From Diphasiastrum complanatum (lineage: Eukaryota; Streptophyta; Lycopodiopsida; Lycopodiales; Lycopodiaceae): a stretch of DNA of 64,000 bases. A program made the translations under genes and the position numbers. Of the stretch, positions 55,093-64,000 are shown in pieces (within the stretch, counting starts at the first letter, position 1; each line of letters opens with the position of its first letter). Location of the stretch: the NCBI GenBank assembly GCA_029204225.1, contig CM055092.1, positions 20,921,669 through 20,985,668 of the forward strand, in the 5' to 3' direction. The notes beneath the pieces are model-generated. The model ran no database searches. It was not told where the DNA came from and saw only the letters and a list, made by a program, of their open reading frames with translations.

Positions 55093-56187
55093 GTTAACTT
55101 CCTCCTTTTTGCATATTGATCCTGGAGATTAATATAGCACATTGCTAGAACGCTTACTGCGCGGAGGTATTAGACAGAGTCAATAAGATGTGCTGACATT
55201 TTCTTTCGATGCCTTTCGTAGTAGTAGTTAAGTAAGATGCCACATTCATGATCACCCTCAAATTGGTAGTTTTGTAGGTATTAATATAAGATATAATGTA
55301 TCATCGCAGTTACTTAGGTATATCTTGGCTGACAGGAACCACCCATGGTGCCTACCGAAATGTAGAGATTATTTGACATCTCTCAAAAAGTCCCTCGTTT
55401 TATCCTCTCAATGACCATTAACATTACTGAGACATAGCTTATGGACAACTAGTAGCTCATGCTACTTTGCAGTCAATCCTGACACCTAGGTTTGTCTCAC
55501 CAGAGTTTGTGAAAGTTTTTGATTTTGTACACCTTTCTTCAGTTTTAGGCCACTAAAGTGTACATGGGATTAACTCAGAGGTCGTATAGATGCCTGGACA
55601 TAGATATCTGTGAAATTCTTTTATGCAGCTTATCTATGTGTGAAACAACATTTCTATTTGCTAAACCATATTCAGCACTATACTTGAAGAAATATATGCA
55701 ACAAATGACATTCCAATTTACATGGTTGCGATCCTATGTCATTGAGCTCAGAACGCCTTCCATATTATTGCAATAAAGTTGTCACAGAAAGTCTCTGATA
55801 ATTTTGGAGGGTAAGAAGCAATGAGCTGACAAATCTGCTCCTAATCTTCCTAATTGCTTAAATGCCACGTACTGTTGTCTTATTGCTTCATTTCCACTGG
55901 CTCCGATCTCCTTTGCATGCATTGTATTGTTGCATATGATCTCCTTTGGGGAAATGCTTCATGTTTAACAGCTCTTAGTATGCAGAATATGTTATGGATG
56001 CACCACCTCTTGGTTGAACTTTCAGTATCTGTTTGGTTGAATCTGAATGCATTCTAGAACATTTTGAATTTGCGATTATGTCCTCTATCTGTTCCCCTGT
56101 GGTCATCCATTCCCTAGAATGTGCAGCAGTTAGCAGACACCTAGTACATATCTTTGGTATATGAGATGGTTGATGATCAATATGCAG
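55093..56187. other. End of PRP40C intron 1
   Basis: No recognisable repeat or gene; open frames are short. It ends in the 3' splice site tatgcag. Confidence 0.5.
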
Positions 56188-57735
56188 GCTGTCTCTTCTG
56201 GACTACTCCAAGCTGGCATAGCTGCTGCTCCTTTAAGTCATGTTGGACATGGTGGACCTCCTCTGCCAGGTTACAATATGCCCAGTACTCCTCCCCCTGG
56301 TAATGCGATGCCTGGTCCTCCAACTCCACCAGTTCATTTGGGGCAAAGTATTCTGACAGCAGTAAATTCTGGGCAAGGTGTGTTTTCGCCCCCAGGTCAT
56401 GCTCCGCCTGGTGTGCCACCACCTTCCCCTGGCCATGTAGGTAGTGCTTCGTCCTCGGTTCATTCTGTGCACACTGCACTACCCCCTGGAGTTGGTAGCT
56501 GCAGTGCTCCACCAAGCCATACTGGGAACAATGCTTCGTTACCAGGCCAACCTGGCTATATTACTCCTGGTCAAGCTCTCCCTGGTGCGTTTCTGCCTGG
56601 CCCTCCTCCTGGTGCTCCTCCCCCTGGACATTCTGGTGCCCCTGCTCCACCCAATATAGCTACAACTGCACCTCCTCACGCCCCTCTTGGCCTTCCTCCA
56701 CCAGGTCATTCGGCTCCCTCCGCGCCCCCTGTCCATGTGGCTACAACTTCCACTTCGTCTAGTAATACAGTCCCTAGTTCCCCTCTTGCTGCAGGTCAGG
56801 CAGTCTCTAATTCTGTTTTGCCTCCTGGTCAAGCTACTAGTCCTGTACCTCCTTCACCAAGTCATACTGGCTCTAGTGTTCCTCCACCACCAGGTCATCC
56901 TGGATCCCTTGGTCCTCCATCTGGTGCTGGATATGGACCATTCCAAGCATCTTTTTCAGGAATGTGGCAGTCAACTAACATGGGACCTCCGGGATTTGGA
57001 CCTCCAGGATCTACACCACCTCCGATTCCTTTGGGAGCTCGGCCTCCTGTAGATGCTTCCCTTTTGGGTGCAAGGCCTGGTGTGCCTCTGACAAATTCAT
57101 CCTCCAATCAAGGAATGATGCCAATGCCTTCTCCTGCAGTAGTCCAGCAGCCGGTATATCAGCCATACCATTCTGGCCCTGCTTTAGGTCCTCCACAGCC
57201 ATTGGGACCCTGGATGGGACCTCCTCAAGTTCCACCACAACAGCCCCCTCCATATGCCCTATATCACAACCCTTATGTATCACCTTATTCAAGCCAACCA
57301 CCACCTGTAGGTCCCCCGGATGGAATCTACATATCAGGGCCTCAAGCAAGCCATGTGCCTCAGTTCAAGCCTCCAGGCGTTCCTGGGGAGGCAGCTTCAC
57401 AGGCCACAAGTGGGCAGCCTCTAGGCATGTGGGGACATTCAACTCCTGTTCCTGGAACACCACTTCACACATCTACAAAAGATGGTGGGGAACCTGTTGA
57501 CAACAACTCCAGTGGTGCAGAGTCGGCATCACCCCCAGTTCCAGGTGTTCCAGGTCTTAGTGAAAAAGATGATTCTGCTACTGGGACAGGGGAAAAGTTG
57601 GAAGTTACTGGAAAGGAAGGTGCTGAGGTGGGGGATTCATGGACAGCACACAAGACCTTGGATGGAACTCTTTATTACTACAATGCTGTTACAGGGCAGT
57701 CTACTTATGACAAGCCTGCTGGTTTCAAGGGCGAG
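56188..57735 (+). CDS. PRP40C: PRP40C exon 2 (Pro-rich region and first WW domain)
   Basis: 1,548 bp in phase 0 at both ends, bounded by atgcag and gag/gtatca. It encodes about 516 residues. The first 300 are Pro/Gly/His-rich with many PPG and PGH units. A Gln/Pro/Tyr-rich part follows (VQQPVYQPYHSG, PPQVPPQQPPPYALYHNPY), then an acidic Ser-rich linker. The end is WW domain 1 (57637-57726): SWTAHKTLDGTLYYYNAVTG and QSTYDKPAGF, with Trp, the YYY core and Pro present but Tyr in place of the second Trp. Plant PRP40C is a spliceosome-associated protein of the PRP40/TCERG1 type whose WW domains bind Pro-rich partners such as splicing factors and RNA polymerase II tail. That role is from family knowledge. 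Confidence 0.93.
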
Positions 57736-57874
57736 GTATCAGTAGAGAATTGTTTTTGATTTTTTTCTTTTGGTGACTCATAAGTTATGTAATTTCTAGC
57801 TATTAGTCCTTCTACAATTATCTTAAGTTCGTATTTTGTTTGAGGTTGAATGGTTCAAATTTTGTTTTGTGCAG
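57736..57874 (+). other. PRP40C intron 2 (139 bp)
   Basis: Bounded by gtatca and tttgtgcag, phase 0. An ordinary short plant intron and the only compact one seen in this gene. Confidence 0.88.
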
Positions 57875-57912
57875 CCAGAAAAGGTAACAGCTCAGCCTAC
57901 GCCTGTTTCCTG
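57875..57912 (+). CDS. PRP40C: PRP40C exon 3 (38-nt exon)
   Basis: Encodes PEKVTAQPTPVS plus two bases of a Trp codon. Its acceptor is gtgcag, its donor CCTG/gtgatt. Phase 0 in, phase 2 out, completed by the first base of exon 4. It is the linker between the two WW domains. A (CT)n tract starts 10 bp after its donor site. The donor is not a strong match to gtaagt, so skipping or alternative use is conceivable. Confidence 0.82.
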
Positions 57913-57918
57913 GTGATT

Positions 57919-57922
<4 letters not shown>

Positions 57923-57977
<55 letters not shown>
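57923..57977. repeat. (CT)n microsatellite next to the exon 3 donor
   Basis: About 27 CT units starting 10 bp inside intron 3. Confidence 0.96.
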
Positions 57978-57980
<3 letters not shown>

Positions 57981-58176
57981 CCAGGCTGATGGACATTTAT
58001 TATACCAGGCTGATGGACTTTGACTGTGCCAGCCATCTCACTATATGTAATTTGAGTTTGCAGCTATTGTTTCTTGTTAGCTAGTTGAGCTTTTAAGCTC
58101 CTATATGTGCACTTGACATGTACCTTTTCTTAGTCCTATGTACCTTAGGGTATTTCAAGGACATTAATAAAGATCT
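57978..58176 (+). mobile_element. LINE 3'-end fragment in intron 3
   Basis: Contains gatggactttgactgtgcc and agccatct, matching ggaccctgactaggccagcc of the minus-strand LINE tail (30150-30190). Then come acttgacatgtacc as at 46743, a hairpin taccttagggta (58141-58152) and ggacattaataaagatct. A heavily 5'-truncated copy of the LINE family, with CT tracts on both sides. Confidence 0.75.
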
Positions 58177-58212
58177 GTCTCTCTCTCTCTTTCTAATAAT
58201 TCTAATTCTCTC

Positions 58213-58255
<43 letters not shown>
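58177..58255. repeat. CT-rich tract after the LINE tail
   Basis: Two CT runs (58177-58190 and 58207-58255, the latter with one interruption) separated by a short AT-rich piece, directly after the LINE tail. Confidence 0.93.
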
Positions 58256-58259
<4 letters not shown>

Positions 58260-58874
58260 GCTGCATTTGACTTTGCTTGCATTTCAAACTTGATTGTAAT
58301 CACGCGTGCATGTGGCATACATTATGTACCACTTTAATGCCTTGATAGTTCTGTATTGGTTAGGAAGAAGGAAAACCAAGGTCTTTCTTTCTCCTCAATT
58401 GTAGGTGCAGTTTTCATGTGACTTTTTGGATTAGAAGGTCAAAGCTAAAAATTTCCATCTTGTTGCGGAGTTGTATCTGGACACCTAGATCCATCTTACA
58501 ACGACCTTAATAAATACAAAGCACATGTTTTTTCATAACATATGGAAGCTAGCTCAGGGTTCAATGTTTGCTTGGGTTCTTTTTCTGTTTAAATTTGTCC
58601 TCTGAAAGTAAGTGAGAATTTCTGCTCAATGCTGTCCAGTTAATTTGCGCGTCTTTGTTTACTTACAAAGTTGAAAATGTGGGAATGGCAAAGCACTTGT
58701 TTTATATTTAATTATGTTACGATGACACAGTTGTTGTCATTGGATCCCAGTACGCAATTGGTTGAAAAATTGGGAAATAATGTGATATGATTGAGGATTT
58801 GAAGTTGTTTGATTTGTAATCAATTTGAACTGATTCTTGTTTTTACTGATTGGATTACTCTATTGTCTTTCTAG

Positions 58875-58953
58875 GGAACGAATAAATGGAACTGACTGGG
58901 CTCTGGTAATCACAAATGATGGCAAGAAGTACTACTACAATACTGTGACTCAG
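58875..58953 (+). CDS. PRP40C: PRP40C exon 4 (start of second WW domain)
   Basis: 79 nt bounded by tttctag and CAG/gtatgc. The first base completes the Trp codon from exon 3; then ERINGTDWALVITNDGKKYY and YNTVTQ. This is the first two strands of WW domain 2 (Trp, the KKYYYN core), cut by the next intron before the second Trp. Phase 0 at its end, matching exon 5. Confidence 0.9.
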
Positions 58954-60450
58954 GTATGCTTTTATCCAGATGGAGTGATATTTAGTTTGAAGGCATGGGT
59001 GATTGTTATGTTTGATGTAACAACTCAGAAAACTAATTCTTTTAGAAAGAAGAATTAGTTTTATGATGATTACTCTCCAACCGTCTATAGATACATTCAA
59101 ACCATCGCTCATGACATGCATGCCATCCTTAATCATGTGCGTGGCCTCTATGGACACATGCATACACATGTGAACTATATAGGTACATGCATGAACAACA
59201 TGATCACATGCAAGATAATTATCACATTCCTATACACACATGGCATATAATGGAATGCATGTATTATCAAAAACCAGAGTGCTAGCAACTAGATCCATCA
59301 CACAATTGAGCTTGCTATTAGCATCCATCACTCTCAACAATTCTCACACTAGGAAGCAAACAAGGCACAAGAAAACTCCAAGAGAAAAACTTGTGGAAAA
59401 ATCCCTCAATATAAGTTTCTACTTCTCATTGACCAATAGTCTTTCTTATACATGAAGATCTTGTAATTTTCCTGATTAGAATACTTATCTTGTCACTAGA
59501 ACTTGCTTTGTCCATTACTAACATTTTGTCCACTAGTACTTTACCTTACTCCACTACTTGATGTAAGTTTGTCTTATCGATTTCAATCCTATTTGTATGT
59601 CTAATTTAATAATGTCTATGGATATGCTTGAGCATTCTATCCATCAGTGCTGTCTGAAGGTCGAAAATAACCTACAAAATTTCTTTGATCCTCAACACTG
59701 TTACCTTTTCATATTCAAGTTTTAAAAGAATCACTTTAAAAAACCGTGTTAACACAAGTTTGCAATCTTCAGGAATCCTATAATCTGGAGGCTGGACCTC
59801 TTGAAAGCTGAAAACTTCTTGTAATAACAGGAACCAGCTTGGATAGATGTTGCAATATGTTTCTTAGTGCCCCATCTGACACACGAGAAATCTTGATGAG
59901 ATCTTTTGGTTGATCAATGAGCTGGCATTGTCCCTCTTTTCAAAACCAAACTATAACAAGATTTTCGATGCTCGATTCTGTACTTATTAGAATAGGAGAA
60001 TAATTTTCTTTGAAGGGAATTAAAGCCTTCATCTGACAACAAGCATTTTTACTCTTTGACCATATCAAAAGGCCCAAGAATTGTCTTCTTTTCTATCAAG
60101 TGTCCATAATCAAAGTCAACAACATCAAGTAGTGCGGGCAGTTTCTTATTGGTATACTTACTCAGTTAATGCATGTGCATATTTATGTGACATGCCAGTG
60201 ACTGTGATTCTTTCTTAGGCACAATTGATTTCATCAATCTTTGGTCATAGACTAGAACTAAGGTTTCCCACCTTTTTTCTAGAATTGGAAAATCAGCGAT
60301 TCAGGCGGACAACGTCTTTAGGAAACAAGTGAAAGAATGGGCCTAATTTTTCAATGCCAAATTTTTTACAAAAAAATGTCACAAATACTAGATAACAATT
60401 TGTCTTGCATTTTACATAATTTACTGCTTAGTGCTGTTTAAAGGTCTGAC

Positions 60451-60509
60451 TCAATAAGAGCGCTTCTGGCCAATGCTTGTTGCTTTCGAGATGAAGCTCG
60501 AGTGAGAAC
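60451..60509 (-). CDS. Antisense last-exon-like segment, gene unknown
   Basis: On the minus strand a 3' splice site (cttgcatacag) is followed by 59 nt. With one base from the preceding segment, these encode GSHSSFISKATSIGQKRSY and a TGA stop. The segment is joined in frame to 60644-60752 by a 134-bp intron with GT/AG ends. I do not recognise the protein. It lies wholly inside PRP40C intron 4, opposite in direction. It could be a captured gene piece, the 3' end of a nested gene, or chance. The agreement of two splice sites, phase and a terminal stop is the main support. Confidence 0.4.
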
Positions 60510-60643
60510 CTGTATGCAAGAATTTTTCAATCATTAGCGAGTGACGGCGTGTACAATCATCAATGTTTGACATCCTGAAGTTTGAACTTTGGACAATCAC
60601 TCTGAATTCATTATATATCATCCATTTCCCCATAAAAGCTTAC

Positions 60644-60752
60644 CTGCCCGTGCTATTGCCTCTTGATAGAGGATTGCATTTACATCCTCGTCTTCATGTG
60701 ATCTTGGAGGGAGGTCAGGAACTTTGGTGATTTCAACTTTGTCAGGATTTAC
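60644..60752 (-). CDS. Antisense internal-exon-like segment, gene unknown
   Basis: 109 nt on the minus strand between a 3' splice site (ttgcacag) and a good donor (GCAG/gtaagc). It encodes 36 residues with natural composition, including VEITKVPDLPPRSHEDED and ILYQEAIARA, and leaves one base for the next segment, which completes a Gly codon. No family is recognised. An LTR-like sequence begins 270 bp upstream on its strand, so earlier exons, if any, are displaced or lost. Confidence 0.42.
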
Positions 60753-61025
60753 CTGTGCAATTTCAGTAGCGACATTTCATGATCAACATATGTCGAAGAT
60801 GGGCTAGCTATACAAGTTGCAGGTTGTAACTAGAGTCCATCCCAAGCACCACATTAGCTAATAGCAACTAGCATGAGGTGGCATGCTATCAAGATTTAAG
60901 AAAGAGCAACCATAAATAATTTGCAAAATATCTTTAGCCTCTTTGATGCTTTTTAGAAGACATAATTTTATTGGGCTCTTGCTAATCTGATTTGAGCATA
61001 TTCTTCTTCTTTGTGTGGATGAGAG

Positions 61026-61560
61026 TGTTGGAAAATAAGCTGCAGATAGTCGAATAACTATTCGACTTTGATAGTTTTGACTCTATCATCAACACAACTT
61101 ATTATCATTCACAAGTGCGGAAAATGAATGATAGAGGTAGATCACATTATTGTCAATTATCAGAACTCAGATCATAATAGCATGAATAACAAAAAAGTAA
61201 GACAAGACAAGTCATGTGTCGAATGCAGTATATATTGCTGAATGATGAAAAATACATCCGCTGTCTACTCTGATTACACTATAATAATAGCGCCTCTAAT
61301 TTTGCTATGAATGTCGCTCACACACAAACTGTAATCGCGATAGCTTATTAATTATTAGTCTACGCCTATGGTGGAACAGAGAGAGGAGAAGAAGAAAAGT
61401 GAGTACTCTTGAAACTTGAATTGATTCAACTTATGAATAGCTCTCTTTAAACTGAACTAATCTGCTGATCTATTTATAGTTGTTGATGGCACAACCCTAA
61501 CGGAATGCGCCGTCATCGACCTGGCGGTTGCCATGTGGAAATATGGGATTGGACCTGAAA
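61026..61560 (-). repeat. LTR-like sequence in intron 4, minus strand
   Basis: Begins tgttggaaaataagc and contains tagtctacgcctat and, on the minus strand, a TATAAATAG box (61468-61477). It resembles the LTR group at 5634-6593 and 9389-10195 in these landmarks. Boundaries at the far end are not defined and no coding region is attached. Confidence 0.45.
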
Positions 61561-62020
61561 TATGCAATGGACAAGACTCAACAACCAAATCTGTTGAAGT
61601 CATTTGTTTCTGGATAGCCTATCCAATCAAGATAGACACTGAGGAAGAAGACTATCGAATGCCTTGTTGCATGTATATTGTCAACCCATGCAGAACTAAT
61701 GGCACTTAAGGCAATCCTGTGTTTCATAAACCTCTTCTTCAGCGATCTTAAAAAATCTATGGGACAAATTTGTAGATCAAAGGTTTTTCTACAGAAGACT
61801 TGTTGCAACTTGTTCTACAACAATAAGCTGGCAACATAACTTGTGATGACAATATTTGACTAATAGAGAATGGTTACCGATAAGCATGTCACAGGGAAAA
61901 TCATTTCTACTATATGGTGGCCAGAGATTTTCGACTACTACCAAGGGATTCATGGAGCATGGCACTCCACAAAGAACTAAACAGTCCTCATTTCAGGGCA
62001 AAAATGCTTAAGTAGGGGGA
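61561..62020. other. Unassigned part of intron 4
   Basis: A 76-codon minus-strand frame (61578-61808) has no recognisable motif. A purine-rich gtaggggga stretch lies at 62012. Confidence 0.35.
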
Positions 62021-62746
62021 GTGTCAATTGTCATGGTTGGTCTTCTTCGTGAAGAACAACTCCGTATATTCGAATGTCTTAACAATCACAGAGAAAGGCT
62101 TGCCTCCCATGATTCTCTGCTTCTAGCTATGCAATCGCACCTCCATAAGCTAGATACGTCCATCGAAGAACTCAAGAAAGAAGTTGTAGTTATCAAAATT
62201 GAAGCGTCTTCCCAAATGGCTACCTCAACCAAAATTCAATAGCTCGATATCCAATCTTGGGTAGATGTATTCAAAGGTTCGACTACAACTAGTCCTCTAC
62301 CATTGCCTTCACCTTCATTTATCTCAACCACGTTCATTGAGAGCCGTTTGCGAGAGCACAAAGCTTTTAATGTTCTTGTTAGAGGTATTCTAAACTCCCA
62401 AAATGTTGTTGAAGAAGCTAAGAAGTTTTTGGGTGAGAATCTCAAGCACCATAGCAAAGGTATGGAAATTGCTTGGCGACCTAAGAAGGACCCGGAGACT
62501 CTTGTCATTCGCTTTACCTCGATGTCTCATCGGCGCAAAGTTTTGGCGAAGAGATCTAAATTGCGGGATACCAAAATCTACTTGGACGAAGATCTTACGT
62601 TCATAAGTGCAAGAATCTAAACAACACGACAAGAAGCTCTATCAACTGGAAAGCGGCTTATTTATCGAGATGGTAATATTAGATTTGTGGATCGTAAAGC
62701 TATGGTTAATGAGAGTTCTGAGATAGAATCAAAGTTAGAGAAATAA
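62021..62746 (+). pseudogene. LINE ORF1p-like protein with two stops
   Basis: One frame of 241 codons interrupted by TAG 62240-62242 and TAA 62618-62620, both where Gln is plausible. Residues 1-70 have heptad-like spacing (LREEQLRIFECLNNHRERLA, HLHKLDTSIEELKKEVVVIK), so a coiled coil is likely. Residues of about 105-195 resemble an RRM-type fold (HKAFNVLVRGI, DPETLVIRFTSMSHRRKVLA, KRSKLRDTKIYLDEDLTF). The C-terminal part (TRQEALSTGKRLIYRDGNIR, FVDRKAM) resembles the CTD of L1 ORF1 proteins. The order coiled coil-RRM-CTD is that of the L1 ORF1p nucleic-acid chaperone. A LINE-type 3' tail follows at 62820, with no ORF2 between. A relative lies at 41561-41960. Confidence 0.6.
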
Positions 62747-62819
62747 AGAGATGTCCAATTGACTTGTAAATGGTCTTTGTGCCATATAATCTTGGTAATA
62801 AAATCTCTTCTTAGTTAGA

Positions 62820-62935
62820 TTTGTTTTTTAGTCCTGTTGCTTTGACGACATTGATTCATATGGTTTTCATCTTATGTCTTATATGCCTTTTGGCATCAAA
62901 AAGACGTTAATAAAGCTTTCTTTCTTTCTTCTTTC
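62820..62935 (+). mobile_element. LINE-type 3' tail after the ORF1-like gene
   Basis: Contains catatggttttcat, cttatatgccttttggcat (hairpin 62883-62896) and aagacgttaataaagctttc, then (CTTT)n-type repeats. It matches the tail of the 45613-46810 LINE over about 55 bp with few changes. Confidence 0.8.
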
Positions 62936-63009
62936 TCTCTCCCAGGCTAGCCTTGCCAGGTTAGAAAAAAGACATACATCTTCAGTTCAGCTTGAGAGGT
63001 TTTGTTTTA

Positions 63010-63720
63010 AATAATATATTCGTGATGTTTCGAGTAGGTGCCACCTTTTTGATACCATGATCACTCCAACGACCATGTATGCAGCGAAGATCTGGTGTAT
63101 GGGTGGCGTGACTACCTCAGAGTGGGCCAATATATCTAGTTTATAGATCACTATGCTTTCGCAAATGATTAGAGCAAAACCCTTGGTGCCACATTGAATT
63201 ATATTGGTAGAGTTTGTAGTTCCTTCACTCCAGGTTGAGGTAATTTTTTGGCTTATATTTTTTCTTCAGAGAGGCACAGATGGATAGCAGCAAGACTAGA
63301 TAACGTTCAATACATGGTCAGGGTTTCCATCTCTCGTGGCATTCCCAAGCGGTGCGTCTACTTGACTCTTGGTATCTCTTTATCATTGCTCTCGGAGGGC
63401 GCACACCACTATATTTGCTAGTTTATATATAGGTCTTATGTGCAAAGAGTTTGGGATGCACAGCTTGGGGTGAAACCCCCCCTCCATTATAGATCCCATT
63501 TCATGGAGGTTGATTGTGTGGGCTGCCCTAGTCACCCTAGATACCTCAATACTAGATTATCACATGGATTGAGGTCTATACTAGAACAATTCACATTCTC
63601 ATCACATAAGCTACATATTGAGATGGGACATGTTCATATGCACGAGTATCTTCTCTATAAAGGGTGTACATGCTACCTAAAAAACATAGAATTTAATGAT
63701 GATATGAACCAGAGCAATTA
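63010..63720 (+). pseudogene. LINE ORF2 fragment, C-terminal region
   Basis: Encodes CHLFDTMITPTTMYA-like codons at about 63040-63090, matching CRLFDTMVVPSAMYA of the minus-strand LINE. Then come VWDAQLGVKPPLHYRSHFME, CVGCPSHPRYLNTRLSHGL and SSHKLHIEMGHVH, matching the region around LGVKLDYYRTHFL of the 45743 copy. Several frameshifts; the zinc-binding region is degraded and no tail is visible before exon 5. It shares orientation with PRP40C. Confidence 0.72.
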
Positions 63721-63843
63721 GTCTTTCTTGTGAAAAGGTTATATGTCAGCCTGCCAGTTCTTTGTTTATAGATATATGCTCTAATGCAGGGAAATTCTAT
63801 ACATGCTTAACGTTTTACAATGACATTGAGATTCTTTTGGCAG

Positions 63844-64000
63844 GTTACAAGCTGGCAGGTTCCGTCCGAGGTTACTGAATTTCGGAAGAAAAAGGTTTCT
63901 GAAGAAGTAGTTTCCAAACAAGGGCCAGATAATACTCCAGGGGCTACCGTAGCAGATAAAGGCACAGTTTCTTTTACCCTGAATATGCCTGCTGTATCAT
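63844..64000 (+). CDS. PRP40C: PRP40C exon 5 (end of second WW domain; runs past window)
   Basis: Starts after ttttggcag in phase 0 with VTSWQVPSEVTEFRKKKVSE, which supplies the second Trp and Pro of WW domain 2 and the basic stretch after it. At least 52 codons are visible and the frame is open at the window edge. In this family the FF domains come later, so they are expected beyond 64000. The join to exon 4 gives YYYNTVTQ/VTSWQVP, a continuous WW fold. Confidence 0.92.

Larger units (their letters stand above)
44678..56187 (+). other. PRP40C intron 1, 11.5 kb, transposon-filled
   Basis: Bounded by gtaagt and tatgcag, joining two phase-0 exons. In order it contains an antisense LTR, a GC-rich foldback, a LINE 3' half, an antisense LINE RT piece, a gypsy RT piece, two opposed chromovirus copies and a deleted Copia element. 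The last kilobase (55093-56187) shows nothing recognisable. That no further exon is hidden in it is an inference. Confidence 0.8.
57913..58874 (+). other. PRP40C intron 3 (962 bp)
   Basis: Starts gtgatt and ends ctttctag. It holds two CT tracts flanking a LINE 3' end; the remainder (58260-58870) shows nothing recognisable. Confidence 0.82.
58954..63843 (+). other. PRP40C intron 4 (4.9 kb)
   Basis: Starts gtatgc and ends ttttggcag. It contains antisense exon-like segments, an LTR-like stretch, a LINE ORF1-like element and a LINE ORF2 fragment. Positions 59060-60450 show nothing recognisable apart from serving perhaps as the 3' flank of the antisense segments. Confidence 0.82.

Noticed and set aside
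56177-57349. Several long frames antisense or out of frame with PRP40C exon 2
   Set aside because: They are shadows of the Pro/Gly-rich exon, whose skewed composition keeps other frames open.
61578-61808. 76-codon minus-strand frame as an upstream exon of the antisense gene
   Set aside because: No splice sites of suitable phase were found and the protein has no evident relation to the 60451-60752 peptide.

Overview
This window looks like nuclear DNA of a land plant with a large, transposon-filled genome. The grounds are a multi-exon gene that reads as the plant pre-mRNA-processing protein 40C (PRP40C), intron boundaries with GT/AG ends, many Copia and Ty3/gypsy LTR retrotransposons (including a chromodomain chromovirus) primed by initiator-tRNA-Met-like sites, two kinds of non-LTR retrotransposon (LINE), and long (GA)n tracts. 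Nothing bacterial or organellar is seen. Species cannot be fixed from the sequence; introns of 5 to 11 kb suggest a large genome such as a fern or gymnosperm, which is an inference.

Left part (1-44,400). Positions 1-2,500 hold nothing recognisable. From 2,536 to about 15,400 lies a pile of decayed Copia elements: one plus-strand gag/protease remnant, then several minus-strand LTR and pol remnants. About 15,400-19,290 is mostly unassigned, with a GC-rich repeat, a (GA)n tract and one weak candidate first exon. A decayed gypsy element runs from 19,290 to about 28,840. It is split by a nearly intact, very young Copia element (21,943-27,277) with one mismatch between its 391-bp LTRs and a 5-bp target duplication. 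At 30,118-33,652 is a minus-strand LINE whose 3' end sits next to a (GA)n/(CT)n tract. Next comes an unrecognised, decayed coding region of about 1,000 codons (34,049-37,128) followed by an LTR-like repeat, and then an L1-like LINE remnant (38,455-40,136). A minus-strand LINE ORF1p-like fragment, a run of six hairpins and a sense-oriented LTR come just before the first PRP40C exon.

Right part (44,406-64,000). Five exons of PRP40C are visible: 44,406-44,677; 56,188-57,735; 57,875-57,912; 58,875-58,953; and 63,844 to beyond the window end. All junctions keep the reading frame. They encode a proline/glycine-rich N terminus and two WW domains; the FF domains expected for the family would lie past position 64,000. 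Intron 1 (11.5 kb) holds an LTR, a GC-rich foldback element, LINE pieces, two opposed copies of a chromovirus and a deleted Copia element. Introns 3 and 4 hold more copies of the same LINE family, a LINE ORF1-like element and, antisense, two exon-like segments of an unidentified gene.

The most interesting signals are: a LINE family whose 3' ends share a hairpin with compensatory changes followed by CT-rich tracts; an ORF1p-only (half-LINE-like) element sharing that tail; the unknown coding region attached to an LTR; the six-hairpin array; the LTR placed to act as a promoter for PRP40C; the antisense exon pair; and a consistent pattern of Gln-to-stop changes in older elements.
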